A stretch of DNA of 64,000 nucleotides from Blastomussa wellsi (Eukaryota; Cnidaria; Anthozoa; Scleractinia; Plerogyridae): assembly GCA_947652115.1 (NCBI GenBank), contig OX393567.1, positions 24,463,550 to 24,527,549 of the forward strand. Direction: 5' to 3'. Position 1 is the first letter of the stretch; every line of letters starts with the position of its first letter. Below are positions 12,901 to 25,310 of this stretch, piece after piece. The notes beneath the pieces were generated by a model, which worked only from the letters and a program-made list of their open reading frames with translations, ran no database searches and was not told where the DNA came from. Position numbers and translations under genes: made by a program.

Positions 12901-15900
12901 ATGACTAACACGAAGTTGTTTCTCCCTTTCAAAGCCGATGATTTGGGCCCCAAAGCAGAAAAGTGGCTAAAAAGGACCATCCATCAGTTGGCACAGGACA
13001 CCTGTATTAACTTTGTGGAGGGTAGTAGCGATCATTACGTGATCTTTGCTAACGGGGAGGGGTACGTATATGCCTCAGGAGGCACTACCTAAATTATCAT
13101 GCAGTGAGGTGCACTTCCAGCAATCCGCAATCCTGCCCCCCCCCCCCCCCCCCACGCACCGCCCATCTTGAAGTACTGGAAATGTAGATGTTTTTGGACA
13201 CGCGTTTGACTCCTTACACCCTAAATGGTCAGGTGTGAGGGGGGCTTAAATGAAACTGTTGTTTTGTATGGAATTATGACGGAGTGTTCCAAAAGTTTGG
13301 GCAAGGCCACCATCGGTGCACGGTCTACCTTAAAGCATTATCCGGTTAGCGGCAGCTACAATCTCAGTCTCGTCCTCAGAAGTTGCGACCCTTTTGGCCT
13401 GCACCAAGAATTAAGACCTCTGGTTCATTTCTTTGACAATGTACTACGCACTAGCATCTCCCAGAGCCGTTGCGAATCGGTAGGTACTTGGTGTAGTTCT
13501 TAAGGAGCAGGGATGGCGCAGTGGTGAGGGCGCTCGCCTCCCACCAATGTGGCCCGGGTGCTATTCCCGGACCCGGTGGCATATGTGGCTTGAGTTTGTT
13601 GTTGGTTCTCGTCCTTGCTCCGAGGGTTTTTCTCCGGGTTCTCCGGTTTTCCTCCCTCCATAAAAACCAACACTTCTAAATTCCAATTCGATCGGGAATT
13701 CGAGGGCCACAGGTTTGTTAGTCGAAAGACTATTATGTGCTACCCTCGTTAAACAAAGGCTATTATTATTAATCATTATTCAGCCAGTATAGTCGCCTTG
13801 GTAATCAGTAAAGTGCCTGCTGAACATCCACCTTCCTTAATAACGTCGACGTTTAAACGGCTGTAGTAAGTTTTTGAACAAATTTAGGTACAGGTTCCTA
13901 ATCACTATCAAACCACTATATGCTAACTCCATGAGGTACCTTTCTGTGAATCACGTTGCTCTGGATAAAGGTAACGCTGACTGTTGGGACGAGATTGCTA
14001 TCTCGTTCTCAGATGTCGTTTCCCCATTAATTAGCGGTCTAGTCTCCTGGATACCTGGTACCGGTTTGAATGTGCGAGTGCATCGAAGCGTCTGCTTTGC
14101 CAGAGATCAGTCGCAGAGTACGTTGCAATACCAACTAAAATTCTCAAATTCGCAGCACGGCAAGCATTGGCGAGGCTTCTCACAGAAATTTAGGTTCGTG
14201 GCTCGTTTCGACAAAGAGCATCAAGTACAGAAAATATAAAAACAATAATAAAGCTGAAGATAAGAGACCATAAGCTGTTCTGTTCCTTTCCTTGCTGTTC
14301 CTTTCCAACCTTAGCAGATGCCCGATCCAATTCCACCGCCCAATTTCATCACTGATCTTATTTACCCCGGCCTGTTATTTCAGATATTATCTTAACTAAG
14401 ATTAAACGAAATTTCATGATTTCTTCCCTCTAGCTGCTCTTCCTATATAGGCAGAAGAACACGTCGTCCAAGTCAAACTGTCAACCTGGGAAAAAAGTGC
14501 GAATTCAGAGGAGTTATTGCACACGAAATAATGCATCTTTTGGGATTCGAACACGAGCATAACAGGATGGATCGAGATGAATATATTCTTGTATACCACA
14601 GTAATATTAAACCGGGTATGTTAACCTCAGTGATTATTCGTTGTTGTTCGAAGATGTAGACAGAGGAGAAGAGATACGGGGGACATGTTGGTGGTGGGGG
14701 GGGGGGGGGGGAATAGAGGACGTTAGCCCAAATAACTCACCTGGCCGGTAAACGGGAGTCTCAGTGAATTTACGGCTCTGTTGTAGACATGTTATGGTCG
14801 ATTTTGCGGCTGTTGTATGTAATTCTCACTTGATTGTGGTCGGTTAAAAGATAAAGATGAAAGATGAACATTCTTCTGAAGGTACGGTCAAACCTCTGTT
14901 AAACTGCTTTCTGGTCACTTAAGCGGAAGCAGATACCTTTTTTCTATATTTCAAGTTAAGCTTTCCCGAGGGTGACTGTAACTCAAAAAACTCGAAAAAA
15001 TTGTTTGATCGATCTTTCATAATAGTTTAGTACATGTACTCAATTAGCTATAACTAATGAAACTTAAATAAAGTTCATGGTTTGGTATGAATAGTTTGAG
15101 CCTCTCTATAAAAATCTGAATAGCAGTTTACATAATATATGTAATATATGTTTACAAGCCATGCTAACTAAAACTTAAATTCCTTTTATTTGAGTCAGTA
15201 ACCGTGTTCATGCTATTTGTTATATTCGTGACAGAATATGAGTCGCAATTTGTCACAACTTACCAGAACAACATGGGATACCCGTACGACAAACAATCGA
15301 TCATGCACTACAAGAAGACTGCTTTTGGCAGGCAGCTAAGTGACGGGACGACAGCTGTAACCATGCAGTCCAGATCCGATCCTAATGAACCACTTGGTCA
15401 AGTTTCACACATGAACGCTAATGATTTGGGAAAGATCAACTCCTTTTACAGCTGTCCCAACGCTCCGAGCTGTAAGCTTCTTCGATTTTAAGGCATTCGG
15501 AGTATACTAGTATTTTACAGTAATAGCGAAGCGCGGGACTCACTCACACAGAGACAAGACTGAACCGGAATGGCGGACGATCTTAAAGATTCCTTCAATT
15601 GCGAAAGTCAGTGTTCCATAAACACTTTTGAATTCCCTTTATTTCTCTAAGAACGCGCTAATATTTTTCGAGTCTTGTTGTGGAGAGTGTGCATGGCCAT
15701 CTATCTGAGGGGGACCGTATAAGTTGCAAAATCATATCGGTAACAGCCAATTGGTGCGTGATCACGTGAGTGGCCAATCGCACTTGTACAATTCGAGAGT
15801 CAGTTCTTTCCCCGGCGGGGTACTGGCATATTAATTCCTCAACGGACTTTCAGTTACTTTAATATTCAATAGCACGGATGTAGGCCCGGGGGACTCGCAT

Positions 15901-18557
15901 ATGAAAGGGGCGGGATGCTCGTCGGCAATTTTGAATTAAACCCCTAAAGGAGACCAATCTGGGCGTGACCCCTTAAACAGACCATGTAAATCGAGTAAAC
16001 AAAACGAATAATATTTCTTCGTGTAAACCTCAAACGAGACCTTCACGGATGACTATAATGGCCTAGACTGTTCACAGTCTCCTGTTTTTCCTAGCCAGAC
16101 GGAAAAATGGGAGACTGTGCAGGAACAGTCTAATAATGGCGTTTACCCATAACTCCCTATTTTGTGATACCAAAATCCGAAATTTCTACCCCTAATCGAG
16201 ACGACGAACATCCCCGCCCCTTTGATATGCGAGTTCCCTCTCCCCACTGGGATTATTTCCTGATGTCTTTTGTAAAGCTTATCGAAAAAAGAATGCTGAC
16301 ATTTTCACCTCTTCTAGTATGTTAATATGTGGACCCCTTGTCGTACAAGCCAGACTCCCTAAAATGTACTCCAAACTGTTTGGAAATGACGCAAATTGTA
16401 AGGAGGTCGAAAACTATTTTCAAATTACTGAAGCGTTTTGATTTGTGGACATTCTTGTTTTTGCAGTCGTGGATCACACAATCATTTTGACAACCGGTAG
16501 CAGTAGGGGAGATGGGACCGACGGAGAAGTATACATGAAACTGGTGGGAAGCGATGGATCAACCTCACCTTGGCAGCTCATCACTTCTGGGGGACAATTA
16601 TATTACGATGAAAATGAGCGTGGCGAGTAAGATAATATGTTGAGAACTGAATGAAAACTGAAAGAAAACATCTGATTGAGTTTCGGGAAATTGAAACGAT
16701 GACTTTCTGCACATCGATTAGTCCGTTATACTAATTAATTGACTAATAAATAGGTCACTATATTACGCGTACGGTGAGATAGAACCTTTTTCGGTTTTCG
16801 CTCAACAGACAAAAAGATGGTCGTACTTACTGTAGTCCAAAACATTTTGTTTTGTACCGTTGTAGTTGTCCTGGGCTCTAGGTGGAGGCGTGGAGTCCTA
16901 ACGATAAGTTCCGGTCGCCTGACTCCGGTTCAAGCGTTCTGGGTTCGAGTCCTGGCCAGGGCAATGTGTTGTGCTTTTGGGAAAGAATCTATATTATTTT
17001 CAGTGTCTCTCTTCGACAAGGTGTATATTGGGTACCGGCAAATTTAATTCTGGGTTTTAATCGTGTTTTGGAATGGCATCCCATTTAGAGAATCCCATGC
17101 AGTGCATGGCCAAACATGCTACAGGAACCCGGACAAGGACCGTCCTGATTGGCCACTTGACTCGTACAAATTAAAAGTTACTGATAATTAGATTTTGCAA
17201 GTGAGAGATTTTCAAACAATGAAGATAACCCAACTAATTATTTAACAATTATTCCACGAGCGCGCGTTGGATATGATGGTAGATAGCCAACGAGTCGCGT
17301 AGCGAGTGGAATAATTGTTTTATTAAAAGCGCCCAAAATATTGTACAAACATTGCGAAAAATGCATTCTTTTACAAGTACACGTACCGGTGATGGTATAT
17401 GAGCTCATATACCATTGCCGCTAAACCAATCAAAACTCAGGAAATGCAATATACCATAGCTAGTTTCTAATAAAGTCTATTATTCTTCGATGAGTCGACC
17501 CAATGTCTCAGTGGTCTAAGTCAGCATTTACGTGATTGACAGTAAAATAGAAAGGCAGGCTTTTAGATACGCATGCTCTGTGTTTCGTTTCTAGCTTTTT
17601 GCATTTTCCTGTGTGGCGCTTTTCAATGTACGCGATTCTGTAATCCATACCTTTGAAACTGATCGATCTAATTTATCGTTTTCTCAGTAAACAGACGCAC
17701 CACCTTCCATTTCCAAACGTGGGACCCATCAGTTCGGTGAAAATCGCTCTTGTGGCGGAAGGCGAGCTGCCAAGTAAGAAGAAAAGGCGTTCGATTGCAA
17801 CAGGGCAAAAAATAAAAAGATGGTGGTTCATTAATACTAATGGCTGGACTCTTAGTGACGTAAGTATTGGAATAGAACATTGTAAATAATTTGATGATAG
17901 CTGGGCGCAGTGGCCTAATGGTTGGTGTGCTAGATGTCGGATCGGACGGTCCGGATTCAAACCTCGGCCGGGGAACTGCGTTGTGTTCTTAGGCTAGACA
18001 CTTCACTCTCACAGTGCCTCTCTTCACTTAGGTGTATAAATGGGTACCGGCGAAATTACTGTGATGGACTAGCATCCCATCCAGGGGGAGTAGAAATAGT
18101 CTTTGTCGCTTCATGCTGAAGTAACCGAGATACGCTCCGGCCTGATGGGCCACTAGGCTCGTATGCAGACTTTACCTTACTTTAGAAAAATGTAAAGCAT
18201 TTAGAAAGTCATACTTGTCGTGAAATTTTGAGTACAACTACCTCGTACCAAGATATAACGTTAATAAATTGATTGATTTATTGATTGATTGATTGAGTAC
18301 CACTCAATAGGCAAATGTTATGGTCGTGCTATCTATGTATTAGCGTGTACTTTACTATTTGGGAAAAGGGTACGAGTGGGAAGGGAGGACCGGGGCATTG
18401 GCTTGTTCAGCCGAGTCTTAGTTCAAGTAACTAGAAATCGGAAAGAGGTCGTTCACTTTAGTTTGTTCGCATTTGACAGGTTACAGTGGACGGTCAGTCA
18501 TATGGTGGAGATGTACTTTACGAGGGCGATGAGGTAGAACTTTCACCAGCCATTTAA
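9934..18557 (+). CDS. Secreted astacin-type zinc metalloprotease with C-terminal PLAT domain
   Basis: Ten-exon model: 9934-10015, 11359-11529, 12684-12767, 12935-13065, 13285-13300, 14451-14615, 15235-15471, 16467-16626, 17688-17859 and 18480-18557, giving 431 residues in frame. Residues 1-19 form a signal peptide, followed by an acidic propeptide without an obvious FxGD switch. The catalytic domain starts near RYRWP. The zinc site HEIMHLLGFEHEHNRMD spans residues 186-202 (family pattern HExxHxxGFxHExxRxD), and the Met-turn SIMHY lies at 238-242. Four cysteines fit the two usual astacin disulfides. From about residue 297 a PLAT (LH2) beta-sandwich follows (TTGSSRGDGTD, then PISSVKIAL), ending near VLYEGDEVEL. 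PLAT domains bind lipids or proteins, so this one may target the enzyme to membranes (inference). The 16-bp fifth exon is the least certain part. Related cnidarian astacins act in development, digestion or nematocysts; which applies here cannot be told. Confidence 0.88.
10476..10514. repeat. GC-rich palindrome GGCGGCCC repeat, copy 1
   Basis: Palindromic CGGCGGCCCTTCGGGACGCC flanked by GAGCTCC in intron 1 of the astacin gene. The same GC-rich core recurs at 19789-19825 and 63189-63212, against an otherwise AT-rich background. Probably the core of a dispersed short element. Confidence 0.55.
11914..12262. repeat. Hexamer microsatellite: 13 x AACAAT, then 42 x AACGAT
   Basis: In intron 2 of the astacin gene. 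AACAAT is repeated without error for 78 bp (11914-11991). The unit then switches to AACGAT for 252 error-free bp (11992-12243), and closes with AACAAT-like degenerate units. Long open frames on both strands here (poly-Asn-Asp, poly-Ile-Thr and others) follow only from the stop-free hexamer and are not genes. Confidence 0.97.
13136..13153. repeat. Poly-C tract (18 bp)
   Basis: Homopolymer of C in intron 4 of the astacin gene. Comparable C or G runs occur at 14696-14711, 23994-24009, 29073-29086 and 54243-54260. Confidence 0.95.
13507..13775 (+). mobile_element. tRNA-derived SINE-like element, GGCGCAGTGG family
   Basis: The head reads GGATGGCGCAGTGGTGAG, resembling a tRNA D-arm with polymerase III A box, and a B-box-like stretch follows about 40 bp later. 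The body contains TTTTCCTCCCTCCATAAAAA and the phrase TATTATGTGCTACCC, ending in an ATT-rich tail. A head-only copy lies at 34464-34632 on the - strand and a tail-only copy at 52270-52415. Inserted in intron 5 of the astacin gene. Confidence 0.7.
14696..14711. repeat. Poly-G tract (16 bp)
   Basis: Uninterrupted G run in intron 6 of the astacin gene, preceded by GGTGGT. Confidence 0.95.
15886..16245. mobile_element. MITE-like element with about 40-bp inverted ends
   Basis: The left end GGGGGACTCGCATATGAAAG is mirrored at the right by CTTTGATATGCGAGTTCCCT. Complementarity extends inward through GGGGCGGG and its partner CCCCGCCCC and into GCTCGTCG. A second, nested palindrome built on AGACTGTTC occupies 16066-16132. 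No protein encoded. It lies in intron 7 of the astacin gene. A short fragment with GGGGGGTACTCGCAT is seen near 37483. Confidence 0.75.
16865..17165 (+). mobile_element. tRNA-derived SINE-like element, GGGTACCGG family, copy 1
   Basis: The head carries a B-box match GGTTCGAGTCC. The body shares GTGTATATTGGGTACCGGCA and a later GGCATCCCAT phrase with the copies at 17899-18185 and 44822-45115. Inserted in intron 8 of the astacin gene. Confidence 0.7.
17243..17475. repeat. Foldback element (AACAATTATTCC family), copy 2
   Basis: Same layout as the copy at 3785-4048. It has an AACAATTATTCC hairpin, then a GAGCTC-centred palindrome flanked by TATACC, then CAATCAAAACTCAGGAAATG and a terminal TATACC. 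It lies in intron 8 of the astacin gene, directly after a SINE. Confidence 0.75.
17899..18185 (+). mobile_element. tRNA-derived SINE-like element, GGGTACCGG family, copy 2
   Basis: The A-box-like TGGCCTAATGGTTGG and the B-box-like GGATTCAAACC sit about 35 bp apart. The body has GTGTATAAATGGGTACCGGC, then GCATCCCATCCAGGGGGAGT, and ends with GATGGGCCACTAGGCTCGTA. It is the best preserved of the three family members. It lies in intron 9 of the astacin gene. Confidence 0.75.
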
Positions 18558-18970
18558 AAAACAGCAACAAGAAAGATCAAGCCCGCATATTCCAGACGAA
18601 CACGCACGGACCGAACTGTTTAAGACTTTTCCTTTTCCTTGTACAAAACGGCGATGACGGATTCAGTATTCTCTTAAATAAATGGAATTCAGTTACAATT
18701 TAAAATCTCATCACTGAACATATTACGAATAAGCATGGGAAGTCATCAACGGAATAGCTTTATTTCCATGTGTACGGACAATTCATCAGTTATATTAATA
18801 CTTATAACTACAGATAATCAATACATTAAAGCTATAAAAATTCTGTGGTAAAGTATACATGTACACAAAGCAAAACATTGAATAAATCCCTGCTTTCCAC
18901 GAGTGTCAGGACTTGAAGCTTGAAACTTGTTTGAAAAAAAGTTTAAAAGTTTGAATTGCCAAGGGGACTC

Positions 18971-19332
18971 AGGGTACGTCCACACTTAGCCTGATAAATT
19001 TGAAAACAGCGTTTTCGTCTCGAAAGCGGATAAAATGTTTTCTGTCCACACTATACTGACCATTTTCAAATTCTTTCTCCCTCGATATTGAAACGCTGCC
19101 CAGCCAGAAACACTTAAATATCGATGTCAGCGTTTTCAAAAAGTTTCGTTTTCGCCGTCCACACTAACACACGGCACCTAGCCAGCATTTTCAAATTAAT
19201 CCACTTCGGAGAGCGTTTTCAAAAGGTTCCGCTTTCGGTGACCGAAAACGCCGTTTTAGTGTGTGCAGAAGGCCAATCCATAGAAAATGGTTGCGTTTTC
19301 AAGTTTATTCGGATTAGTGTGTAGGTAGCCTC
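18971..19332. mobile_element. MITE-like element with GTCCACACT termini
   Basis: Begins TACGTCCACACTTAGCC and ends with the imperfect complement GGATTAGTGTGTAGGTAGCC. The inside repeats GCGTTTTCAAA-type phrases and GTCCACACTA several times. About 360 bp, no protein encoded. Confidence 0.6.
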
Positions 19333-19788
19333 AGCTTGCTTTATGTAACGTCAAACATTTCCCAGTTAGTAAACGTTCTTGGCCATTTACGGGTGTTGTC
19401 TTACACGGTATGTATTGGTCATACTTTCATTTTACTTTATACCAGAGAGACAAAAAAAGTCAGGAAATCATTTCACGTAGAAGGTTTTATCGGACAAATA
19501 TATTCTACTTGCTTTCATCTTATTCTATTTCTGCTTCAATCTCTTCTCCTTGCTTTTTGTTTAACGTTTTTTACTATGCATTTTTAAGATTTTACTAGTC
19601 CAAGGTCTACAAAAAATCCCGTGCCTGCTTCCTCCTAGCACGCGCACTGGGGTCCGGTAGACTCTGCTTATTAAATCTATTGGACGCACCGTTACCATAG
19701 TTAAGTGCGACCAAGTAAAATAAATTTTGTTTATGTCTGTCTGCGTCTATGAGGGCAAATATATGGTTCTACACTCTTTTAGTAGCGG

Positions 19789-19825
19789 AGCACCGGCGGC
19801 CCGAAGGGCCGCAGAGCGGAACTCC
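19789..19825. repeat. GC-rich palindrome GGCGGCCC repeat, copy 2
   Basis: CCGGCGGCCCGAAGGGCCGC, the same palindromic core as at 10476-10514 and 63189-63212, here flanked by GGAGCACC and GGAACTCC. Confidence 0.55.
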
Positions 19826-19949
19826 GTGTCCATAAATATTGGACAATCATGCATGCATAGAATTTAAATAGAATTAATATTCGATATTTTGGTGCCGACA
19901 TCTTCAATGCTTCGTAGATCCATCGTCAAGTTTAGAACTAACTTTAAGT

Positions 19950-20080
19950 TTGATACAGATGAAATGATTAAATATGATACGAGCGTGAGACAACGAAAAA
20001 ATCCCTCCGACAGGATTCGAACTTACCCACAGTCGAGCCACAATAACTCTTGGTGAGATAAGGCCATTTACTAGGGTCTT
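19950..20080 (-). mobile_element. tRNA-derived SINE-like fragment, TTCGAATCC family
   Basis: Read on the - strand, it shows AAATGGCCTTA, then an accept-arm-like block, then a B-box match GTTCGAATCCTGTCGGAGGG followed by CGTTGTCTCACGCTCGT. This is the same order as in the copies at 25195-25310, 48383-48530 and 59625-59745. Confidence 0.55.
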
Positions 20081-23000
20081 ATGTGACACGGGTCCTGCAT
20101 ACTGCTACGATCGAAACAACAAGGGACATATTCATTACCTTTAAGTTTCTGAAGATGGCCAGTTTTGCCCTAATCCTTGAAAACATGCCACTTCCGGTCG
20201 ATACTAAGAGATCGCTTTCAATAACCAATCACAGCACGTTTCCTGGCTTTGTGCTGGGCCGAGCTGAGCTCAGTTGAGTTGTTGTGCGGAAGAAATAAAG
20301 TTGACTCAGTGTTTTGACTCAAAAGGCTCCCAAGCCAAAACAAGAAGAACTTAAACAGCCGAAAAGGCCCCACAACAGCTAGGTCGCTGTGGAGAGCAAA
20401 ATTTTCATGAGTTCAGTTCGCTGTCTGCTCGCAAATTGAATTTGTATCGCAGCGTGAGCGGGCAAAATCGTACTTTCCGCCCTATTGCGGAAATCCAAAA
20501 GTTCCGTCCATCACATGCTGAGGTTTTGCTTAGCGAGTTCCTGTTGGCTTGTATTTCTACAAAGTTCTGAAGGAAAAGTTTTCTAAAGAAACAAAATGCG
20601 TAGCCATGTCAGTAAACTGCCGGCGTTTTTCCCAGTCTCGTTGGAAACTATCTGATTCTCCGCGCTCCGATTGGTTGGGTCGTTTCTACCCTAGATGCGG
20701 ATTGTTTACATTTTTCTATGCGAAGAAAGCTATTGAACATTAATGATTCTCTAAAGACATAATGGACCACAGGACTCGGTAACTCCCCGCAAAATCTCAA
20801 CTTATCGCTTTTTAAAACAGCAACTTTTTACTTTCTTATTTTATGTTTGTAATACCTTGAGGAAAGGAAATAAACCACGTGTGTATGTAATTACAATAAT
20901 AGCATTAGAATAAACGCAAAAATTTCTGATATATACAATCGTAATAGGCAAACGAGGGGGCCGGATTAATTTCATTGGTTGGATGATTGATTTACCAGTT
21001 CATTTATTTTGTTTATTTTCAACTCAACATCATTTGCGTCTAGTGTATCTGGTTGGCAAAACTGTCCTGTTTAGGGCAACATTCGCTAATTTCAGATAGC
21101 GTACAAAAACAGGTAAGATTTGCGTTCATATGTTTTGTATACTTATAAGTCCATGCTTAATTTACTTAGCTTATGAAGCTTATGAAATGTCCCTTGTATG
21201 GAATGTGCTAAAACAATGAAGCCGAGGTGGGGGACTTTTTTCCTTTCCAACCGACCGACCTTGAAAATCAGGAAACGTATTATACGATAAACGAAGAGAA
21301 AGGGATGGCCTTATTATGGATTTATTATCTCTAAAAAAACTATACAAGTTCGTAATATATTTTACATAGCGTAAGAAGGGTTGTTTAAAAGAAACGGCGA
21401 TAATTTTTTTCTTATGGCTCTTTTTAAGGCGATGTACATGTATCAGTTTTCATTATATCTGATTTATGGAATTTTATTGTAAGCAAAGTCCATTAAAATC
21501 TTTTGAATAATCTTTATTCATGAATTCGAAAAAATTATTACTTTTTTTGCAGGATGGACTTTTGATGACCGGGTTTTTGATGGATTAATTGTTTGGCAAA
21601 TCAATAGTCGTATAAACATCTAAAAACAGTATAAAAGCAATGGGCCATGAATATTTAACATGTTTAAGATAAAAAGGTTTTCAAAACACACGAAACGTCT
21701 ATAAAGTTTTAAGTCCACCACCGAACTTCACTTGATTTGTAAATCGATTTTTTTATGTTGTGGATAAAGGCAAGAAATATACTGCGTTTTTTTAAATAAA
21801 AAGATTGTAAATTTTCACCTCTGTGAATAAATGACAAAGATGAAAAGTTTACGTTTCATCTTAATCGTACAGTGATTTGATTTATGACAGTTTTTTTGGA
21901 TTGCAAAATTCAAGGATTATGCATTAAATCCCCTTGACATGTGCTTTTAAATTTTCCATTAACAATATTTTTAATAGTTCAAAATCCTTCATTTTTCATT
22001 ATTAAACCAGCGAAACTGAATACATGAACAATATGTAATATTATTTGGTAAAGAATGCAAGGCAACTAAGACAAGATTGATGTGTGCTTCATTTCGGAAA
22101 CCTTTACTTCATAATTGTGAGATCTTGTGAAGTTGAACATCAAATAGTGTCAAAGTAAAACTAACCGGATTGAAAGGTGCACTTACTTTCACAAATGTAA
22201 GGTGAGCATTAGTCTTTTTTTGAAACACAAATATTAAAGAAAAAGAGATGACGTCTAAGCTGCAGCAACTAAGTGGGTGGGATGTCTTTCTTTAAAATCG
22301 AACACACACGAAAATTCAAGACTTTTGTAGCAGGCAAAAGATTACATATTCCTTGCTTACATTCGCGTTAACATAGTTAGTGTTTGCGTTGTTTATTCCA
22401 GTGTCGAGGATTCTTCGATTTTTCGTCAAACAAATTTGAAAACTGTCTTGGGTCGCACGTAACTATACAAACTCATGTTTTAAAGGAGGTACGTCACGGA
22501 AACTCATCTTGAAAAAACTGGCAAGTTTTTTCAAGTTTGTCGTTTGTAATCGGTCTATATCGTTGTCATTCGAAACAATCCTTGTATAATTTCAGTATTT
22601 TATTATCCCGTTGGTGTTTTTCGGCATTAGAAAACTCTCTCTTTTAAATTTCCTTTAATTTGAAAGTAAATGGGAAAATAACTTCAAATGCCGTAACACT
22701 GCTCCTGTAATCGCTCCTCGACGAGGTAGCTGCCCTTATCTCTTCATTTCCTCTTGGTTTTATTTTTTAACGCGAATACCCTGAACGTTTCTTAAATTGA
22801 CAACAGCGCGGTTTTTATAATACTCAACTGCGCATTTTACTATATCCAACTGGTTTTCTAAACTAAGTTCCTCTGCGGGGAGTATTCAGACTGAGATTAA
22901 CATATTCAGCCCGGCAAAGAATCGAAAACATTGGAAAGATATGTGGAAATTTTCGGTAAATTTAGTTTCCCCTGAGTTTTACTCATGCGTTTAGGTGCTT

Positions 23001-23993
23001 TAAGTCGTGTTGTGTTTGATCCCCTTGTTAGCAGCTTGATAAATGACGTTAATGCTGTCAAGTCGCTATCGTTGCCGTTAATCTAATGAAAATTTAATTG
23101 AACTTGGAGTTATATTTCTTAGTATTGGACTTAAATCCTCACAAGTTTGAGGACTTCTCCTTTCCTTTTATTATTTATTCTTTTTTTCTTAATTTGCAGG
23201 TCTCAAGCTGATATTGACAGACGGTCGCCCTTAAAACAGAAATAACGTCTGAATAAACGGAGTGATTGAAAGGTAGATGTGTGCTTTCGCCAATAAATAG
23301 TAATCTTTTCGTGTGACAATATTGTGTGGAAACACAATATGACTGGCCCGCCACAGCGAGCGGTCGGGATATGATTATACGTCAACCTTTTCGCTAACTA
23401 CGAATTCAAACTGGTGAGTTACTTGAAACTTCCAATCGAGCAAGAAAAACTCATTCACACTACAGTAAAACACGACTGGCAAGAATTAGATATAAGCAAA
23501 GGCGATTTTCAATATTGTCAATACAAGGATGTAATGAGTTGTGCGAACTTATATAACTCGCATGTCTTGCCTTTCCAACATTATTAACTTGCCTTTTCCT
23601 TCCCTCTTTCGTGGAACATGCCCATTTACTATCCCATTTTTCTACTGACAATCTTCTAGTCAGATATTTAATTGCATATGGTATTTGAAAGTCTCCGTTC
23701 TAGGGTACATGGATCTACCTTAACTTTGATTTTTGATGTCAGTTTGGCCCTCTTCATCTTGTTAAACTTTGTTCTGATCTCGCATTAAACTCCTAGCCCT
23801 ACTATCATGTATATCGAAAACTGACAAGACAAAGTTAATATCTTTGCCAATTTCCCTTCTTTTATTTGTTTAAAACGAAATCATAACTACAGCTGCGCGA
23901 TTCAGCAACCATATTTACATAATTCAATTAAAGATATTACGATCGAAGCATATTGACACACAGGCGGATGAGCAGGAGGGTCAGAGGATACAG

Positions 23994-24009
23994 CCCCCCC
24001 CCCCCCCCC
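23994..24009. repeat. Poly-C tract (16 bp)
   Basis: Uninterrupted C run in AT-rich intergenic DNA. Confidence 0.95.
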
Positions 24010-24634
24010 GATAAAACAAAACAACTACCCCACTTTTATAACAAAACTATTGCTGTCATAATATAAAATTGATTTGGCAGAACATCTTACCTGCGAATCT
24101 GCAGTTAGCCTGTTCCAGCTACCGAGAACCTGAAACAGGTTGTTCTGCAGCCTACATTTGTCGGGATGTAATATTTATAAGGAATATTTATCAGCAGCAG
24201 TTTTCAATCAAAACTACACCTTTTAGGCCCATTGACATCGCGAGCAAACTGATGCAGTCCCTGTAATGCACGCAGTAAAGCTTGTGTTAGGTAATAATAA
24301 CGCTTTGAATGCAAATTATGTTGAAAACGGAATTTGGAAATCTGAGTGGCACCCACCCACCCCGAGGAGACGTTTTTCATACAGTGGAGCTCAGTTTTGG
24401 ATATACCCAGAGAACAAGCGACTTCCTTAAGCGAGTTTAAGACAAAACTAAGTCGCGACAGTTTTAAGTAAATTTTTATTATAATTCTTCAGCGAAATTT
24501 TTAAGTATAATTTTTGAACACGGCCTCCATGAAAAGCAGTTTTTATTCTTTTGCATTTTATACCTTTTTCGTAGCTAGGAAGATAGGTAGTTGATTACCA
24601 TAAATAAGCTGATGGAAATACCGTGTATAAATAA

Positions 24635-24669
24635 TGTTATCTTATCTTATCTTATCTTATTTTATCTTA
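24635..24669. repeat. Short TTATC pentamer microsatellite
   Basis: About six to seven tandem units of TTATC with one TTATT variant. Confidence 0.85.
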
Positions 24670-25194
24670 AGGCCTCCTTGCTTGAAACCCACCCTCCCCT
24701 CCCCTCCCCCCACTCAGATGGTATGAGCTTGGCTTGTTGCACGATGCCCTCCTCCGCGTTTTAAAGTGCTCCGCCGCCTTTGATTGATACTTGTTGGTAG
24801 AAAGTTTAGCGAAAAAAGTTTAGTTTGGGATTTTATTTATCTTTTAGCTGACATTAACGTGGGGAAGTTGTTTACTGGGACGTTATACCTACAGGCTGCT
24901 GCCTTTGGGCTTTGATGATTAATCAGCTTAACGTAGGGATTATATGACTTTGCCATAAGGTGCAATTGTAAATAAATCTTTGCTGTTTAAAATTGAAATC
25001 ATGGATGTAGTTTAACCTTTCTGACCAGAAGTTTTAAGCACGCATGGCCGAGGGAAAAACTTTTCAATTATGGAAGAGATCAAGAGACGATCTAAGCTAG
25101 CAAATAACGTTTTTCCACTTAGATTTATTTGGACAAGAAACCGGGAAAAACTGTAATGCAAAATCTTTGCGAAATATGAAATGGTCATTCTTCA

Positions 25195-25310
25195 CGAACG
25201 TGGGACAAAGAAAAATGTGAGCTCCGACGGGATTACAACCCATGACTTCCCAGAAAACGATGAGGCGCTCTGGCCAACTGAGCTACGCAGAACTATCGGT
25301 GATCCTTAAT
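25195..25310 (-). mobile_element. tRNA-derived SINE-like element, AGCTCAGTTGG family
   Basis: On the - strand, GTAGCTCAGTTGGCCAGAGC (D-arm and A box) is followed about 30 bp later by a degraded B box (GGGTTGTAATCCCGTC). A tail related to TTTGTCCCACG then follows. The head resembles tRNA-Thr but the anticodon arm is not reliable, so this is not called as a functional tRNA. Confidence 0.6.
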
